Source: Halomonas sp. I5-271120
Lineage (GTDB): Bacteria > Pseudomonadota > Gammaproteobacteria > Pseudomonadales > Halomonadaceae
Direction: 5' to 3'
Length of the DNA: 64,000 nt
Assembly (NCBI RefSeq): GCF_030553075.1
Contig: NZ_CP130701.1
Span: forward strand, 1,612,001 to 1,676,000
The position numbers were made by a program, and so were the translations under genes. Shown in pieces: positions 8,334-18,006 of this stretch; the stretch's first letter is position 1, and every line of letters begins with the position of its first letter. Under the pieces are notes generated by a model. It saw nothing but the letters and a program-made list of their open reading frames with translations. It did not search any database and was not told the DNA's origin.

Positions 8334-9763
8334 CAGCGTTCCCGGTCGAGAATGGTCGAGATCATCGCCGTGGTAGAGACGCCGTCTTCGAAGTCGAGCA
8401 CCCGCACCTCGCCGCCGTTGGCGATCACCGCCTCGCCGCCGGCGATATCGGCAGGCTGATAATCACCGCCCTTGACCAGCACGTCGGGCAGCACGGTCTC
8501 GATCAGCGACGCCGGGGTGTCCTCGCCAAAGGGCACCACCCAGTCCACGGCGCCGAGGCCCGCGAGCACCTGCATGCGCCGCTGCAGGGGGTTGATCGGC
8601 CGGGTCGGCCCCTTGAGGCGCGCGATCGAGGCATCGTCGTTGACCGCCACGATCAGCCGATCGCCGAGTCGTCGGGCCTGCTCCAGATAGGCGACATGGC
8701 CGGCGTGCAGGATGTCGAAGCAGCCATTGGTCATCACCACCTTCTCGCCGCGGGCCTGGGCGGCGCGTACCGCCTCGACCAGCGGCGCGGCCTCGATGAG
8801 GCCGAACTCGGCGAGCTTGTCGCCGTGCAGTGCCGTATAGAGCTCGGCGATCGACAGGGTCGCGGTGCCGGGTTTGGCCACCACCAGGCCGGCGGCCAGG
8901 TTGGAAAGCGTCATGGCTTCGGGGAAGCCGTGACCGGCGGCCAGCGCCAGCCCCAGCACGCCGATCACGGTGTCGCCAGCGCCGGTGACGTCATAGACCT
9001 CGCGGGCCCGGGTGGGCAGATGAAGGGGGGCATGATCAGCGCGGATCAGGGTCATGCCCTTCTCGCTACGGGTGATCAGCAGAGCCTCCAGGTCGAGCTC
9101 GACCCTCAGCGCCTCGCCCTTGGCAGCCAGCTCCTCGTCGGTTCGGCAAGGGCCGACCACGGCCTCGAATTCGGTCAGGTTGGGGGTGACCACGCTGGCC
9201 CCGCGATAGCGGCGGAAATCGCTGCCCTTGGGGTCGACCAGCACCCGCTTGCCTGCATCGCGCACCATCTGGATCAGCGATTCGACGCGATTCAGGGTGC
9301 CCTTGCCATAATCGGAGAGGATCACCAGATCGGCGTCACCGAGCTGCGCCGCGACCTGATCATGCAAGTCCTGGGTATCCACCTCGTCCAGCGCCTGCTC
9401 GAAATCCAGGCGGATCAGCTGCTGGTTGCGGCTCATGACCCTGAGCTTGGCAATCGTCGGTATTTCAGGGCTACGCTGGAAGTGAGTGGTCACTCCGGAA
9501 TCTTCGAGCCGATGGGTCAGCAGGTTGGCGTTCTCATCGTCGCCGACCAGGCCCGCCAAGGCGGCGTGGGCGCCCAGTGAGGCAATATTGAGCGCCACGT
9601 TGGCGGCCCCGCCGGGACGGTCCTCGCCGTCGTTGACCTTGACCACCGGCACCGGCGCCTCCGGCGAGATCCGCGAGGTGCCACCGTGCCAGTAGCGATC
9701 GAGCATCACATCGCCTACCACCAGCAGACGGGCCTGTTCGAGGGCGGTCAAATCAAACTTCAT
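8333..9763 (-). CDS. hldE: Bifunctional heptose 7-phosphate kinase / heptose 1-phosphate adenylyltransferase
   Basis: The 476-residue fusion performs two steps of ADP-heptose synthesis. The N-terminal ribokinase-like domain shows [23 protein letters not shown] and the [11 protein letters not shown] catalytic loop. The C-terminal nucleotidyltransferase domain (from about residue 345) shows [20 protein letters not shown] with its HxGH motif. Length matches the E. coli enzyme. It overlaps the upstream GT9 gene by 11 bases and waaA downstream, forming a tightly packed LPS operon. Confidence 0.97.
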   Translation of the reverse strand: MKFDLTALEQARLLVVGDVMLDRYWHGGTSRISPEAPVPVVKVNDGEDRPGGAANVALNIASLGAHAALAGLVGDDENANLLTHRLEDSGVTTHFQRSPEIPTIAKLRVMSRNQQLIRLDFEQALDEVDTQDLHDQVAAQLGDADLVILSDYGKGTLNRVESLIQMVRDAGKRVLVDPKGSDFRRYRGASVVTPNLTEFEAVVGPCRTDEELAAKGEALRVELDLEALLITRSEKGMTLIRADHAPLHLPTRAREVYDVTGAGDTVIGVLGLALAAGHGFPEAMTLSNLAAGLVVAKPGTATLSIAELYTALHGDKLAEFGLIEAAPLVEAVRAAQARGEKVVMTNGCFDILHAGHVAYLEQARRLGDRLIVAVNDDASIARLKGPTRPINPLQRRMQVLAGLGAVDWVVPFGEDTPASLIETVLPDVLVKGGDYQPADIAGGEAVIANGGEVRVLDFEDGVSTTAMISTILDRER

Positions 9764-10826
9764 CGCGGGACTCCATGAGTAGAGCGTCGAGGTGAGCGAT
9801 CACGTCATCGGCATGGATCAACGACATGGCATCGGGGTGACGTACACGCGTGCCCCAGACGATCTCGTCAGGCGACTTGTGCAGGTAGGCGCGCACGGCC
9901 TCGGGATAGCGATTGACGACATGCTCGCGCCAGCGATAGGGCGCGGCGCGTTGCGGGTTGGTGGTGGCATAGAGCCCCACGGTCGGCGTATTCAGGGCGT
10001 TGGCCATATGCACCGGCCCGGAATCAGGCGCGACGACGGCACGCGCAGCGTCGATCAGAGCCAGCAGCCCCTTCAGCGAGGTGCCACCGATGGCGTCGAT
10101 CACCGCGCCCTCGGAGCACAGCGCCTGGATGCGGGCACCCATCTCGCGCTCCTGGGTGCTGCCGCCCCCGCTCATCACTGTCGCCAGGCCGTGACGGCTC
10201 CACAGGTGTTCGATCACCGCGGCATAGCCCTCGGCGGACCAGTTGCGGAAGTTGCGCAGCCGCGGGTTGGCGCAGGGGCTGATCAGCACGTACTCTCGCT
10301 CGCCGCTGACCTGGCGCGCTTCGCGCCGAGCGTCGTCGGGAATCGCCAGACCCCACTCCGGCGTCAGGTCCTCAACGCCGAGCTCGCGGGCAAAATCCAT
10401 GAAGGATTCGAGCACATGGGCACGCGGATGCGGCGCCAGCTGATGCTGGGTGAACCAGTGTTGCCAGTCCTTGGCCCGGGCCTTGTCGTAACCGATGCGC
10501 ACTTTGGAGCGCAGCCCCAGCGACAGCACGCTGGCACGCAGCGACTGCTGCATGTGCAGCAGCGTATCAAAGCGGGTGTCCTTGAGCGTGCGCCATATCT
10601 CGCGCATGCCGGCAAGACCGGTCGATTTGTCGTAGACCACGAACTCGACCCCGGACAGGCCCGACAGTAAACTGTGCTCCGCCTTACCGACGATCCAGGT
10701 AATGCGCACGCCCGGCCACTGCCGCTGCAGGGCACGCACGGTCGGCACCAGGTTACAGACATCGCCCAGGGCCGAGAGCCTAAGCACGCAAAGGTGCGTG
10801 GGGTGGACGGGCAGAGGATGCTTCAT
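9753..10826 (-). CDS. Glycosyltransferase family 9, OpsX-like heptosyltransferase
   Basis: The 357-residue GT-B protein opens [22 protein letters not shown], the acceptor-side signature of GT9 heptosyltransferases. It ends with the donor-site region [22 protein letters not shown]. The wording is closest to OpsX-type heptosyltransferase I, which adds the first heptose to a phosphorylated Kdo and usually accompanies KdkA, encoded next door. The start is placed at MKHPLPV (10826), whose ATG overlaps the divergent kdkA-like ATG on the other strand. A GTG near 10787 or an ATG upstream remain possible because no strong ribosome site is visible. Confidence 0.85.
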   Translation of the reverse strand: MKHPLPVHPTHLCVLRLSALGDVCNLVPTVRALQRQWPGVRITWIVGKAEHSLLSGLSGVEFVVYDKSTGLAGMREIWRTLKDTRFDTLLHMQQSLRASVLSLGLRSKVRIGYDKARAKDWQHWFTQHQLAPHPRAHVLESFMDFARELGVEDLTPEWGLAIPDDARREARQVSGEREYVLISPCANPRLRNFRNWSAEGYAAVIEHLWSRHGLATVMSGGGSTQEREMGARIQALCSEGAVIDAIGGTSLKGLLALIDAARAVVAPDSGPVHMANALNTPTVGLYATTNPQRAAPYRWREHVVNRYPEAVRAYLHKSPDEIVWGTRVRHPDAMSLIHADDVIAHLDALLMESRDEV

Positions 10827-11604
10827 GCAGTTGGCAACGTTCCAGAAAGACAAGGCTCTCATTCTATATGATGCAGGGCGTTTTTGTGACGGGGGAAAAC
10901 CGGCACAGGGCCGCGAGACTGCCAACAAGCATGCGACTGCCAGCGATCACCTGGCGTCACCCGTGCCTCTGGAACCACGCTGGTTCTGCCCGGACTACTG
11001 GCGTGCGCATGGCACTGTGACCGGCGAGGCGCCTGGTCGCGGGGCGAGTCTCTTCTTGAAGGCCCCCGACCGGCCGGACGAGCAATGGGTGCTGCGCCCC
11101 TACCGGCGCGGCGGCCTGATCGCCCGCGTCAACGACTCAAGCTACCTGTGGACCGGTCGCGAGGGCACCCGCGCCTTTCGCGAGCTGCACCTGACCGCCG
11201 CTCTCCATGCCAAGGGGTTGCCTGTGCCTCGCCCTGTGGCTGCCGGCGTCTGGCGGCGCGGCCTTGTCTATCAGGCAGCGTTGATCACCGTTCGCCTGAC
11301 CGGCGCCCGCGCCTTGGCCGACTGCCTGCCGGACGCCGACGCCGCGCTGCTCGAACGCGTCGGCGCTACCATTCGCCGCTTCCATGACGCCGGACTCGAC
11401 CATGTGGACCTCAATGCCCGTAACCTGCTGGTCGGCCCGCAGGGCGAGGTCTTCATGATCGATCTGGACCGCTGTCGCCTGCGGGCTGCGGGTCGCTGGC
11501 AGGCGGGCAACCTAGCACGACTCGAGCGTTCGCTCGAGAAGTTCGCCTCAGCGGCGGCGCTGCCCGCCATTCTCGCTGGTTACCACGGCAACACCGACGC
11601 CTGA
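10825..11604 (+). CDS. kdkA: 3-deoxy-D-manno-octulosonic acid kinase (KdkA-like)
   Basis: The 259-residue Kdo kinase-like protein has the eukaryotic-kinase-like LPS kinase fold. Motifs are RPYRRGGLIARV, FRELHLTAALHAKGLPVPRPVAAGV and the catalytic HDAGLDHVDLNARNLLV (HxDLxxxN). The metal-binding FMIDLDRCRLR follows, then NLARLERSLEK near the end. Overall wording resembles Haemophilus KdkA, which phosphorylates Kdo on lipid A. The ATG at 10825 follows AGAGG and aligns with the family start. Its 3' end overlaps the convergent GT90 gene by 25 bases. Confidence 0.87.
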   Translation: MQLATFQKDKALILYDAGRFCDGGKPAQGRETANKHATASDHLASPVPLEPRWFCPDYWRAHGTVTGEAPGRGASLFLKAPDRPDEQWVLRPYRRGGLIARVNDSSYLWTGREGTRAFRELHLTAALHAKGLPVPRPVAAGVWRRGLVYQAALITVRLTGARALADCLPDADAALLERVGATIRRFHDAGLDHVDLNARNLLVGPQGEVFMIDLDRCRLRAAGRWQAGNLARLERSLEKFASAAALPAILAGYHGNTDA

Positions 11605-12569
11605 CCCGAGCGGGCGAAGTACTTGTCCATCACCAGCAGGCCTACCAGGCGCTCGCGCCGCTTGTTTTCAAACTGCGCCACGTATGCGTTGGCGTTGGCG
11701 ATGATGCGCCTGGCCTCATCGGGGTGACCCCGGTAGTAGGCGATCTTTTCATCGAGATCGCCATAGTCATCGGCGAGCTGCACATAGTGGTGGCCGGGAA
11801 CCAGCCGCCCCTCCATGAACCAGGTCTCGAAGCGCGGCGCGGCCATGAAACACAGGGAATTCGAGGCCATGATCCACTTCAGATTGGTCGCCACATCCTT
11901 GCCTTCGATGCTCAGCACGAACTTGTACTGAAGCTGCTCCTCGATGCTCATGAAGGGCCGGTGATAGGGCTGCCCCCGGGAGCAGCGCCGCACATCGCCA
12001 ACGTCGCATAGCGGGTGATCGTGGAAGCGTTCGACGAACGCCTGGCGGTGCGTCCGGTGGCAGGCGCCGCGCCAGACCAACCGGTCCTCTTTGGCCTCGA
12101 AAGGCATGCGGTCGGGAACGACGTAGTAGTGGCGCACGGTATTGAGCTTGAGCAGCACCGAATGCTGATTGTCACCGCTCACCGGCCGGCTCTTGAGGAA
12201 GGAGGGTCGCTCTGGCACCTCGCGGATATCGCCGAAGAGATGGCGAAAGCGCAGGTGCCGAGGGAAGAAGCGCAGGTAGCGCAGCAGATCGATATAGTAG
12301 GCCCAGCTGCCGTCGCGCCTGAAGCCGCCAATCGTCGTGGCTTTTTCACCTGGCTCGAAGGCCGAGGCACAGCGGTTGTAGTAGGCGACCCGCGCCTCGA
12401 CATCCTGTCTCGCCGGCTCATCGAGGGTATCGAGCTCGGCCAATATTCCCGCCAGGCGCCGCCGATGGACGGCCGCCGGCACCACTAGCCCCACCGCATG
12501 CCTGGCATAGAAACGAAACTTGTGTGCGTTCTTGTGCAGCTGTGCCAGTAGCGTCTTCATCCGGGCCAT
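11580..12569 (-). CDS. Glycosyltransferase family 90 (CAP10/LpsA type)
   Basis: The 329-residue protein contains EDRLVWRGACHRTHRQAFVE and FVLSIEGKDVATNLKWIMASNSLCFMAAP, hallmarks of the CAP10/GT90 family. A VPGHHYVQLADDYGDLDEKI stretch follows, also typical. Bacterial members such as LpsA add sugars to LPS core or O-chains; donor and acceptor here are unknown. Start is at MARMKT (12569) or MKTLLA (12560). It lies in an LPS locus whose genes face both ways, with its tail overlapping kdkA. Confidence 0.85.
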   Translation of the reverse strand: MARMKTLLAQLHKNAHKFRFYARHAVGLVVPAAVHRRRLAGILAELDTLDEPARQDVEARVAYYNRCASAFEPGEKATTIGGFRRDGSWAYYIDLLRYLRFFPRHLRFRHLFGDIREVPERPSFLKSRPVSGDNQHSVLLKLNTVRHYYVVPDRMPFEAKEDRLVWRGACHRTHRQAFVERFHDHPLCDVGDVRRCSRGQPYHRPFMSIEEQLQYKFVLSIEGKDVATNLKWIMASNSLCFMAAPRFETWFMEGRLVPGHHYVQLADDYGDLDEKIAYYRGHPDEARRIIANANAYVAQFENKRRERLVGLLVMDKYFARSGQASVLPW

Positions 12570-12681
12570 CGTATCGCTAGTATGTTGTTCATCGGCAAGC
12601 GCCTAGAGGCGCGATGTCAGCGTCCGCATAGGCGATTGAAGCATTGTTGAGAGGCGATCAAGCATGTCGCATCATCCAATG

Positions 12682-12830
12682 CTAGTGTCGCCACCGCTCT
12701 GTGGCCGAGCTGCGCGCTCGCCGCTCGGCAGGCGCTGAATCATCATACGGACGAGCGATGGCACCGGCTAGGGCCTCGGCATCGTCGGGCGGCAAGACAT
12801 CACACTGCTCTAAGCTCTGGACCAACTTTG
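12682..12830 (-). pseudogene. Relic C-terminus of a GT4-type glycosyltransferase
   Basis: The minus-strand frame reads CDVLPPDDAEALAGAIARPY followed by DDSAPAERRARSSATERWRH and a stop. This is close to the C-terminal donor-site tail of GT4 enzymes (VPPDDAEALAEAI..L..D..LAERL). No glycosyltransferase sequence precedes it and no start is plausible, so it looks like a decayed end of a lost LPS gene. The whole 12570-12996 gap contains no intact gene. A TATAAT at 12890-12895 on the plus strand may serve the next gene, but its -35 is poor. Confidence 0.4.
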
Positions 12831-12996
12831 AATCGGAGTCCCTGCCTGTGGAACTGCCTCTCTTGGCGCGCCAGCTCAGGTATAATTTTCGACGGATACA
12901 TTTCCGGTCCGCTCCATTCGCCCGAGAGACACATCTGCAGGACCTTGTGAGACAAGGCTCACTCCTCTGTTCGACATGCGAGGCTAGGTATTCAGG

Positions 12997-14094
12997 ATGA
13001 CACCGCTCCACGACGCGCCCCAGGGGCAACGCATACTGGTCGTGCGCAACGACAAATTAGGCGACTTCATGCTCGCCTGGCCGGCGTTAGCCTCTCTCAA
13101 GCAGGCGCATGCCGGTAACCACATCAGCGTGCTGGTGCCGGAATACACGGCGCCACTGGCGCGGCAGTGCCCCTGGATCGATGAGGTGATTCTGGACCCG
13201 GGCGATTCCGGCGATCGGCACGCCCAGGCGCAACTGCTGGCTCGCATGCGCAAGGGAAATTTCAAGGCCTTACTGACGCTGTATTCCACACCGCGCATCG
13301 GCTGGCTGGGATGGCGATCGGGCATTCCCATGCGCCTCGCCCCAGCCACCAAGTGGGCACAGATCTTTTACCATCACCGCATCACCCAGCGGCGCTCACG
13401 CTCACAAAAGCCCGAGTACCAGTACAACCTGGACCTGGCCGAGGCCCTGCTTATCCGTCTTGGGCAGCCGGTGCCTGCCGCCCTAGCGCCGCCTTACTGG
13501 CCACTGCCGCAGGACGAACGACGAAGGCAGCGCCAACACCTGAAGGATGAACTCGACCTGATGACAGAGCGCTCCTGGGCCTTCCTGCATGCCGGCAGCG
13601 GCGGCTCGGCGGTCAACCTGACCCTCGAGCAGTATGCCTCCCTGGCGGGAAAGGTGGATGCGCGCCTCACCGAGGCGCAGGCCGCGGCTCCCCTGTGGCT
13701 GCTGACCTGTGGCCCGGGCGAGGAGGACACCGCCACCGCGCTCTGCAAGCGACTGACCGATCAGGACAGCGATGCCGTATTCGTGCCGCCTCGCCAAGGG
13801 CTCACCGACTTTGCGCTGAGCCTCGCCGCGGCCGACCTGTTTATTGCCGGATCAACCGGCCCGCTGCATATTGCCGGTTGCCTGGACCTGCCGACGGTCG
13901 GATTCTATCCGTCCAAGCGCTCCGCGACGCCGCTGCGCTGGCAGACCTGCAACCGTGAGCGGCATCGCCTCGCCTTCTGCCCCCCTGCCGATGCCGGCAG
14001 CGACACCGACATGTCGCGCATCGACTTGGACGTCGCCGCCGCGGAGATCAGCCAGTTTCTCGATCGCCGGAAGGCGCAGTCGTTCGAGTCCTGA
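12997..14094 (+). CDS. Glycosyltransferase family 9 (heptosyltransferase family)
   Basis: The 365-residue GT-B protein opens RILVVRNDKLGDFMLAWPALASL, a GT9 signature. A C-terminal AADLFIAGSTGPLHIAGCLDLPTVGFYP forms the nucleotide-heptose binding region. It differs from the OpsX-like and WaaF-like proteins of the locus, so it likely adds another core heptose or related sugar. Its 3' end overlaps the convergent waaE-like gene by 47 bases, an unusually long tail-to-tail coding overlap. Confidence 0.86.
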   Translation: MTPLHDAPQGQRILVVRNDKLGDFMLAWPALASLKQAHAGNHISVLVPEYTAPLARQCPWIDEVILDPGDSGDRHAQAQLLARMRKGNFKALLTLYSTPRIGWLGWRSGIPMRLAPATKWAQIFYHHRITQRRSRSQKPEYQYNLDLAEALLIRLGQPVPAALAPPYWPLPQDERRRQRQHLKDELDLMTERSWAFLHAGSGGSAVNLTLEQYASLAGKVDARLTEAQAAAPLWLLTCGPGEEDTATALCKRLTDQDSDAVFVPPRQGLTDFALSLAAADLFIAGSTGPLHIAGCLDLPTVGFYPSKRSATPLRWQTCNRERHRLAFCPPADAGSDTDMSRIDLDVAAAEISQFLDRRKAQSFES

Positions 14095-14827
14095 CCCACA
14101 GGTCGGCGTACTTGGCAAAGGTTGAGTGGGCCGATAGCAGGGCAAGCAGCAAGCCCTGCCGACCATCGAGAAAGCCTGCCTTGAGCAGGTACATGCGCAA
14201 GAAGCACCCCACGCCATGTAGGATACCCTCCGCTAAGCCAGCGCGCTTACCGCGGGCCGCGCGCTGCTCAGCCCAGGCTTGGGCATAGTGCGCCGACTTT
14301 TCTAGGTAATGGCGCATATCCCGATAAGTATAATGAAGCAGATCGCCAACCAACGGCTTGACCGGCAACCCCTCCGGGTTGGCGAGCTTCTCATGAACCA
14401 TGGCGTCATCGTAACCGGCCAACCCTCGGGGATAGAGACGCGCCACGCGGTCGGGATACCAGCCGGAATGTCGAATGTATCGTCCAAAACAAAACGATAA
14501 CCGGGGAAGAGTATAGATGGCAGGCTGATTCGCCCGAATAGCTGCCTGAATGCTGGCCGCCAGGGTAGGGGTGACACGCTCGTCGGCATCAATCATCAGG
14601 ATCCAGTCGCTGCTTACCAGCCGCTCTGCGCGTTGCCGCTGGATACCGAAGCCCTTCCAGTCGTCTTCCACCATTACCCGATCCGTATGGCGCTTTGCGA
14701 TCTCGCATGTCGTATCTTGGCTGCCGGCATCCACGACGACGATTTCATCAACCCAGCGGACGCTATTCAGGCAAGCCTCCAGATGATCAGCTTCATTCTT
14801 GACGATCAGTACTGCGGCCAAGCTCAT
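14048..14827 (-). CDS. Glycosyltransferase family 2, WaaE/KdtX-like
   Basis: The 259-residue inverting GT-A enzyme shows LAAVLIVKNEADHLEACL, VDEIVVVDAGSQDTT and the DxD region ILMIDADERVTP. Family wording such as GFGIQRQRAERLVSSDWIL and HSGWYPDRVARLYPRG fits WaaE-type LPS core beta-1,4-glucosyltransferases. An RGKRAGLAEGILHGVGCFLRMYLLKAGFLDG region near the end is an amphipathic membrane-associated segment typical of that group. Confidence 0.85.
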   Translation of the reverse strand: MSLAAVLIVKNEADHLEACLNSVRWVDEIVVVDAGSQDTTCEIAKRHTDRVMVEDDWKGFGIQRQRAERLVSSDWILMIDADERVTPTLAASIQAAIRANQPAIYTLPRLSFCFGRYIRHSGWYPDRVARLYPRGLAGYDDAMVHEKLANPEGLPVKPLVGDLLHYTYRDMRHYLEKSAHYAQAWAEQRAARGKRAGLAEGILHGVGCFLRMYLLKAGFLDGRQGLLLALLSAHSTFAKYADLWVRTRTTAPSGDRETG

Positions 14828-14948
14828 GATAAATCAGATCCAATTCATTCAGGGTAAAAATAAGCGCCTCAAAGGCACAATCAAGCACGTTACCGCCTTG
14901 GCGACTTTTGGCGCGAAAAACACCGCCACAAAGGCACTGATTCAGTAC

Positions 14949-15989
14949 TCATCTGCCTGCCGCCTCATATACGCCCCCTTGCTGGCCAATAGCCTCCAGC
15001 ATGCGCTCGGGCGAGATATCCTTGAGGCAGTTGGTGTGGCCAAGCGGACAGTCCCTCGCAAAACACGGCGAGCAGGACAGCGCCAGATAATGAATTCGGG
15101 CGTTGCTGGTCAGCGGCGGCGTGTACTCGGGCGACGAGGAGCCGTAAATGGCGTGTACTCGGGTGCCGACCGCGGAGGCCACGTGCATCAGCCCCGAGTC
15201 GTTGGTCACCACCTGCTCGCAGTCGGCGAGCAGGTCCACGGCATCAGCAAGCCGCGTGCGCCCGCACAGGTTGTGGGCGTGAGACAGGCCCGCGCAGATC
15301 ACCTCACCGGCCGGAGTATCCTTCGGCCCGCCCAAGACTCGAACCTCGTAGCCCTTGGTCACCAGCTGTACCGCCAGCGCATGAAAGTGCTCGAGAGGCC
15401 ACTGCTTGGCAGGGCCATATTCGGCCCCCGGCATCATGCCGATGGCCGGGCGCGATGACAGCTGATGGTGAAGCCTGAGCTCGACCAGGTTGTCCGGGTT
15501 CACCGCCAGGCGGGGGCGCGGAATGGCGAAGTCACCGCTGGCTGCTTCCTCTTCGGGCAACCCCAGGGAGACGAAGCGCTTGACGGTCTGGTCGAGCAGC
15601 GTCTTGTCCAGGCGGCGCCGCTCATTGAGCAGCCATAGCCGCTGCTCGCCGGTAAAGCCCCGGCGCTTGGGGATACGTGCCAGGAAGGGCACCATCGCCG
15701 ACTTCCACGATCGCGGCAGCACGATGGCGCGATCGAAGCGCCCCTTGAGATGACGTGCCAGCTCTCGACGAGCGGCGAAGCCGAGCTCGCCATGGCCGAC
15801 CTCCAGTGCCAGCGCCTCGTCAACCTCCGCCATGCGCTCGAGGATCGGCAGCGACCAGCCGGGGGCGACCACGCCCAGCGTGCAGCCGGGATGGCGCGTC
15901 TTGAGCGTCATCAGAAGGCTCTGGGCCATCACCATGTCCCCGACCCAGGATGGCCCCACTACCAGAATCCGCTCGCCGGCGTCAGCCAT
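14949..15989 (-). CDS. waaF: ADP-heptose:LPS heptosyltransferase II
   Basis: The 346-residue GT9 enzyme opens [19 protein letters not shown], the WaaF signature. Further motifs are [42 protein letters not shown] and [33 protein letters not shown]. It adds the second heptose of the inner core. It overlaps the hldD stop by 8 bases, so supply of ADP-heptose and its use are encoded in one transcript. Confidence 0.95.
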   Translation of the reverse strand: MADAGERILVVGPSWVGDMVMAQSLLMTLKTRHPGCTLGVVAPGWSLPILERMAEVDEALALEVGHGELGFAARRELARHLKGRFDRAIVLPRSWKSAMVPFLARIPKRRGFTGEQRLWLLNERRRLDKTLLDQTVKRFVSLGLPEEEAASGDFAIPRPRLAVNPDNLVELRLHHQLSSRPAIGMMPGAEYGPAKQWPLEHFHALAVQLVTKGYEVRVLGGPKDTPAGEVICAGLSHAHNLCGRTRLADAVDLLADCEQVVTNDSGLMHVASAVGTRVHAIYGSSSPEYTPPLTSNARIHYLALSCSPCFARDCPLGHTNCLKDISPERMLEAIGQQGGVYEAAGR

Positions 15990-16938
15990 TCAGCCACTCC
16001 AGATACTCGCGCACGCCCTCGGCGACGGTCTTGAACTCGGCGGTATAGCCGGCCTCGCGCAGGCGCGTGATATCCGCACGGGTATAGCTCTGGTAGCGCC
16101 CCTTGAGCTCATTCGGGAAGTCGATGAAATCGATTTGGCCCTTGCCGTAGTAGTCGATCGCGGTATCGGCGATGGTCTTGAACGGTTCAGCCCGGCCGGT
16201 ACCCAGGTTGAAGATTCCCGAACGGTCCGGGTTATCGAGGAACCACAGGTTCACATTCACCACGTCACCGACGTAGACGAAGTCGCGGCTCTGCATGCCG
16301 GCCTCATAACCGTCCCAGGCGCCGAACAGCTTGGGGTTCTGCCCGGCCTGAACCTGGGTGTGGTGATGATAGGCCACGCTCGCCATCTTGCCCTTGTGCT
16401 GCTCACGGGGCCCGTACACGTTGAAGTAGCGAAAGCCCACCACCTGGCTTTTGAAGGTGTCCCAACGCGCCCGCACATACTGATCGAACAGCAGCTTGGA
16501 GTAGCCGTAAACGTTGAGTGGCTTCTCGTGCTCGGGGGCCTCGAAGAACACCTCGCTGCCGCCATAGGTCGCCGCCGACGAGGCATACAGGAAGGGGATG
16601 CCCTTGGCCTGGCAGAAGTTGAGCAGCACCTTCGAATATTCGAAGTTGTTTTCCATCATGAAGCGCCCGTCCCACTCGGTGGTGTCGGAGCAGGCACCCT
16701 CGTGGAAGATCGCTTCGATCTCCGGCAGCCCGGCATCATCGCCGCGCAGAGAGGCCTCGATGCGCATCAGGAAGTCATCTTTATCGAGATAGTCCCCCAG
16801 TGTGCAGTCGGCCAGGTTGACGAACTTGGTGCCGTCGGAAAGATCATCCACCACCAGCACGTCTTGGCGACCGCGGGCATTCAGTGCTTTGACCAGATTG
16901 GCGCCGATAAAGCCGGCGCCGCCTGTGACTACAATCAT
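15982..16938 (-). CDS. hldD: ADP-L-glycero-D-manno-heptose 6-epimerase
   Basis: The 318-residue short-chain dehydrogenase-like epimerase makes the final ADP-heptose form. An N-terminal [23 protein letters not shown] motif, [10 protein letters not shown] and the catalytic [13 protein letters not shown] (YxxxK) are present, as is [23 protein letters not shown]. The frame extends two codons to a TTG, but the ATG at 16938 follows GGGGAA at good spacing. Confidence 0.96.
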   Translation of the reverse strand: MIVVTGGAGFIGANLVKALNARGRQDVLVVDDLSDGTKFVNLADCTLGDYLDKDDFLMRIEASLRGDDAGLPEIEAIFHEGACSDTTEWDGRFMMENNFEYSKVLLNFCQAKGIPFLYASSAATYGGSEVFFEAPEHEKPLNVYGYSKLLFDQYVRARWDTFKSQVVGFRYFNVYGPREQHKGKMASVAYHHHTQVQAGQNPKLFGAWDGYEAGMQSRDFVYVGDVVNVNLWFLDNPDRSGIFNLGTGRAEPFKTIADTAIDYYGKGQIDFIDFPNELKGRYQSYTRADITRLREAGYTAEFKTVAEGVREYLEWLNG

Positions 16939-17055
16939 CGTCAATTCCCCATCATGTTCGGCACACGGCTCAATCCGTCCGCGCGCCTATATCCGATTAA
17001 CCTCTGATTGTATACTTGGCAGTTCTTGAATTCATGGGCCAACGGTGCTTCACCA

Positions 17056-18003
<948 letters not shown>

Positions 18004-18006
18004 GCC

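Noticed and set aside
12682..13029. A 115-residue frame as an intact gene
   Set aside because: Only its last ~45 residues resemble a protein family; the start is inside the GT9 gene and has no ribosome site, so it is listed as a relic.
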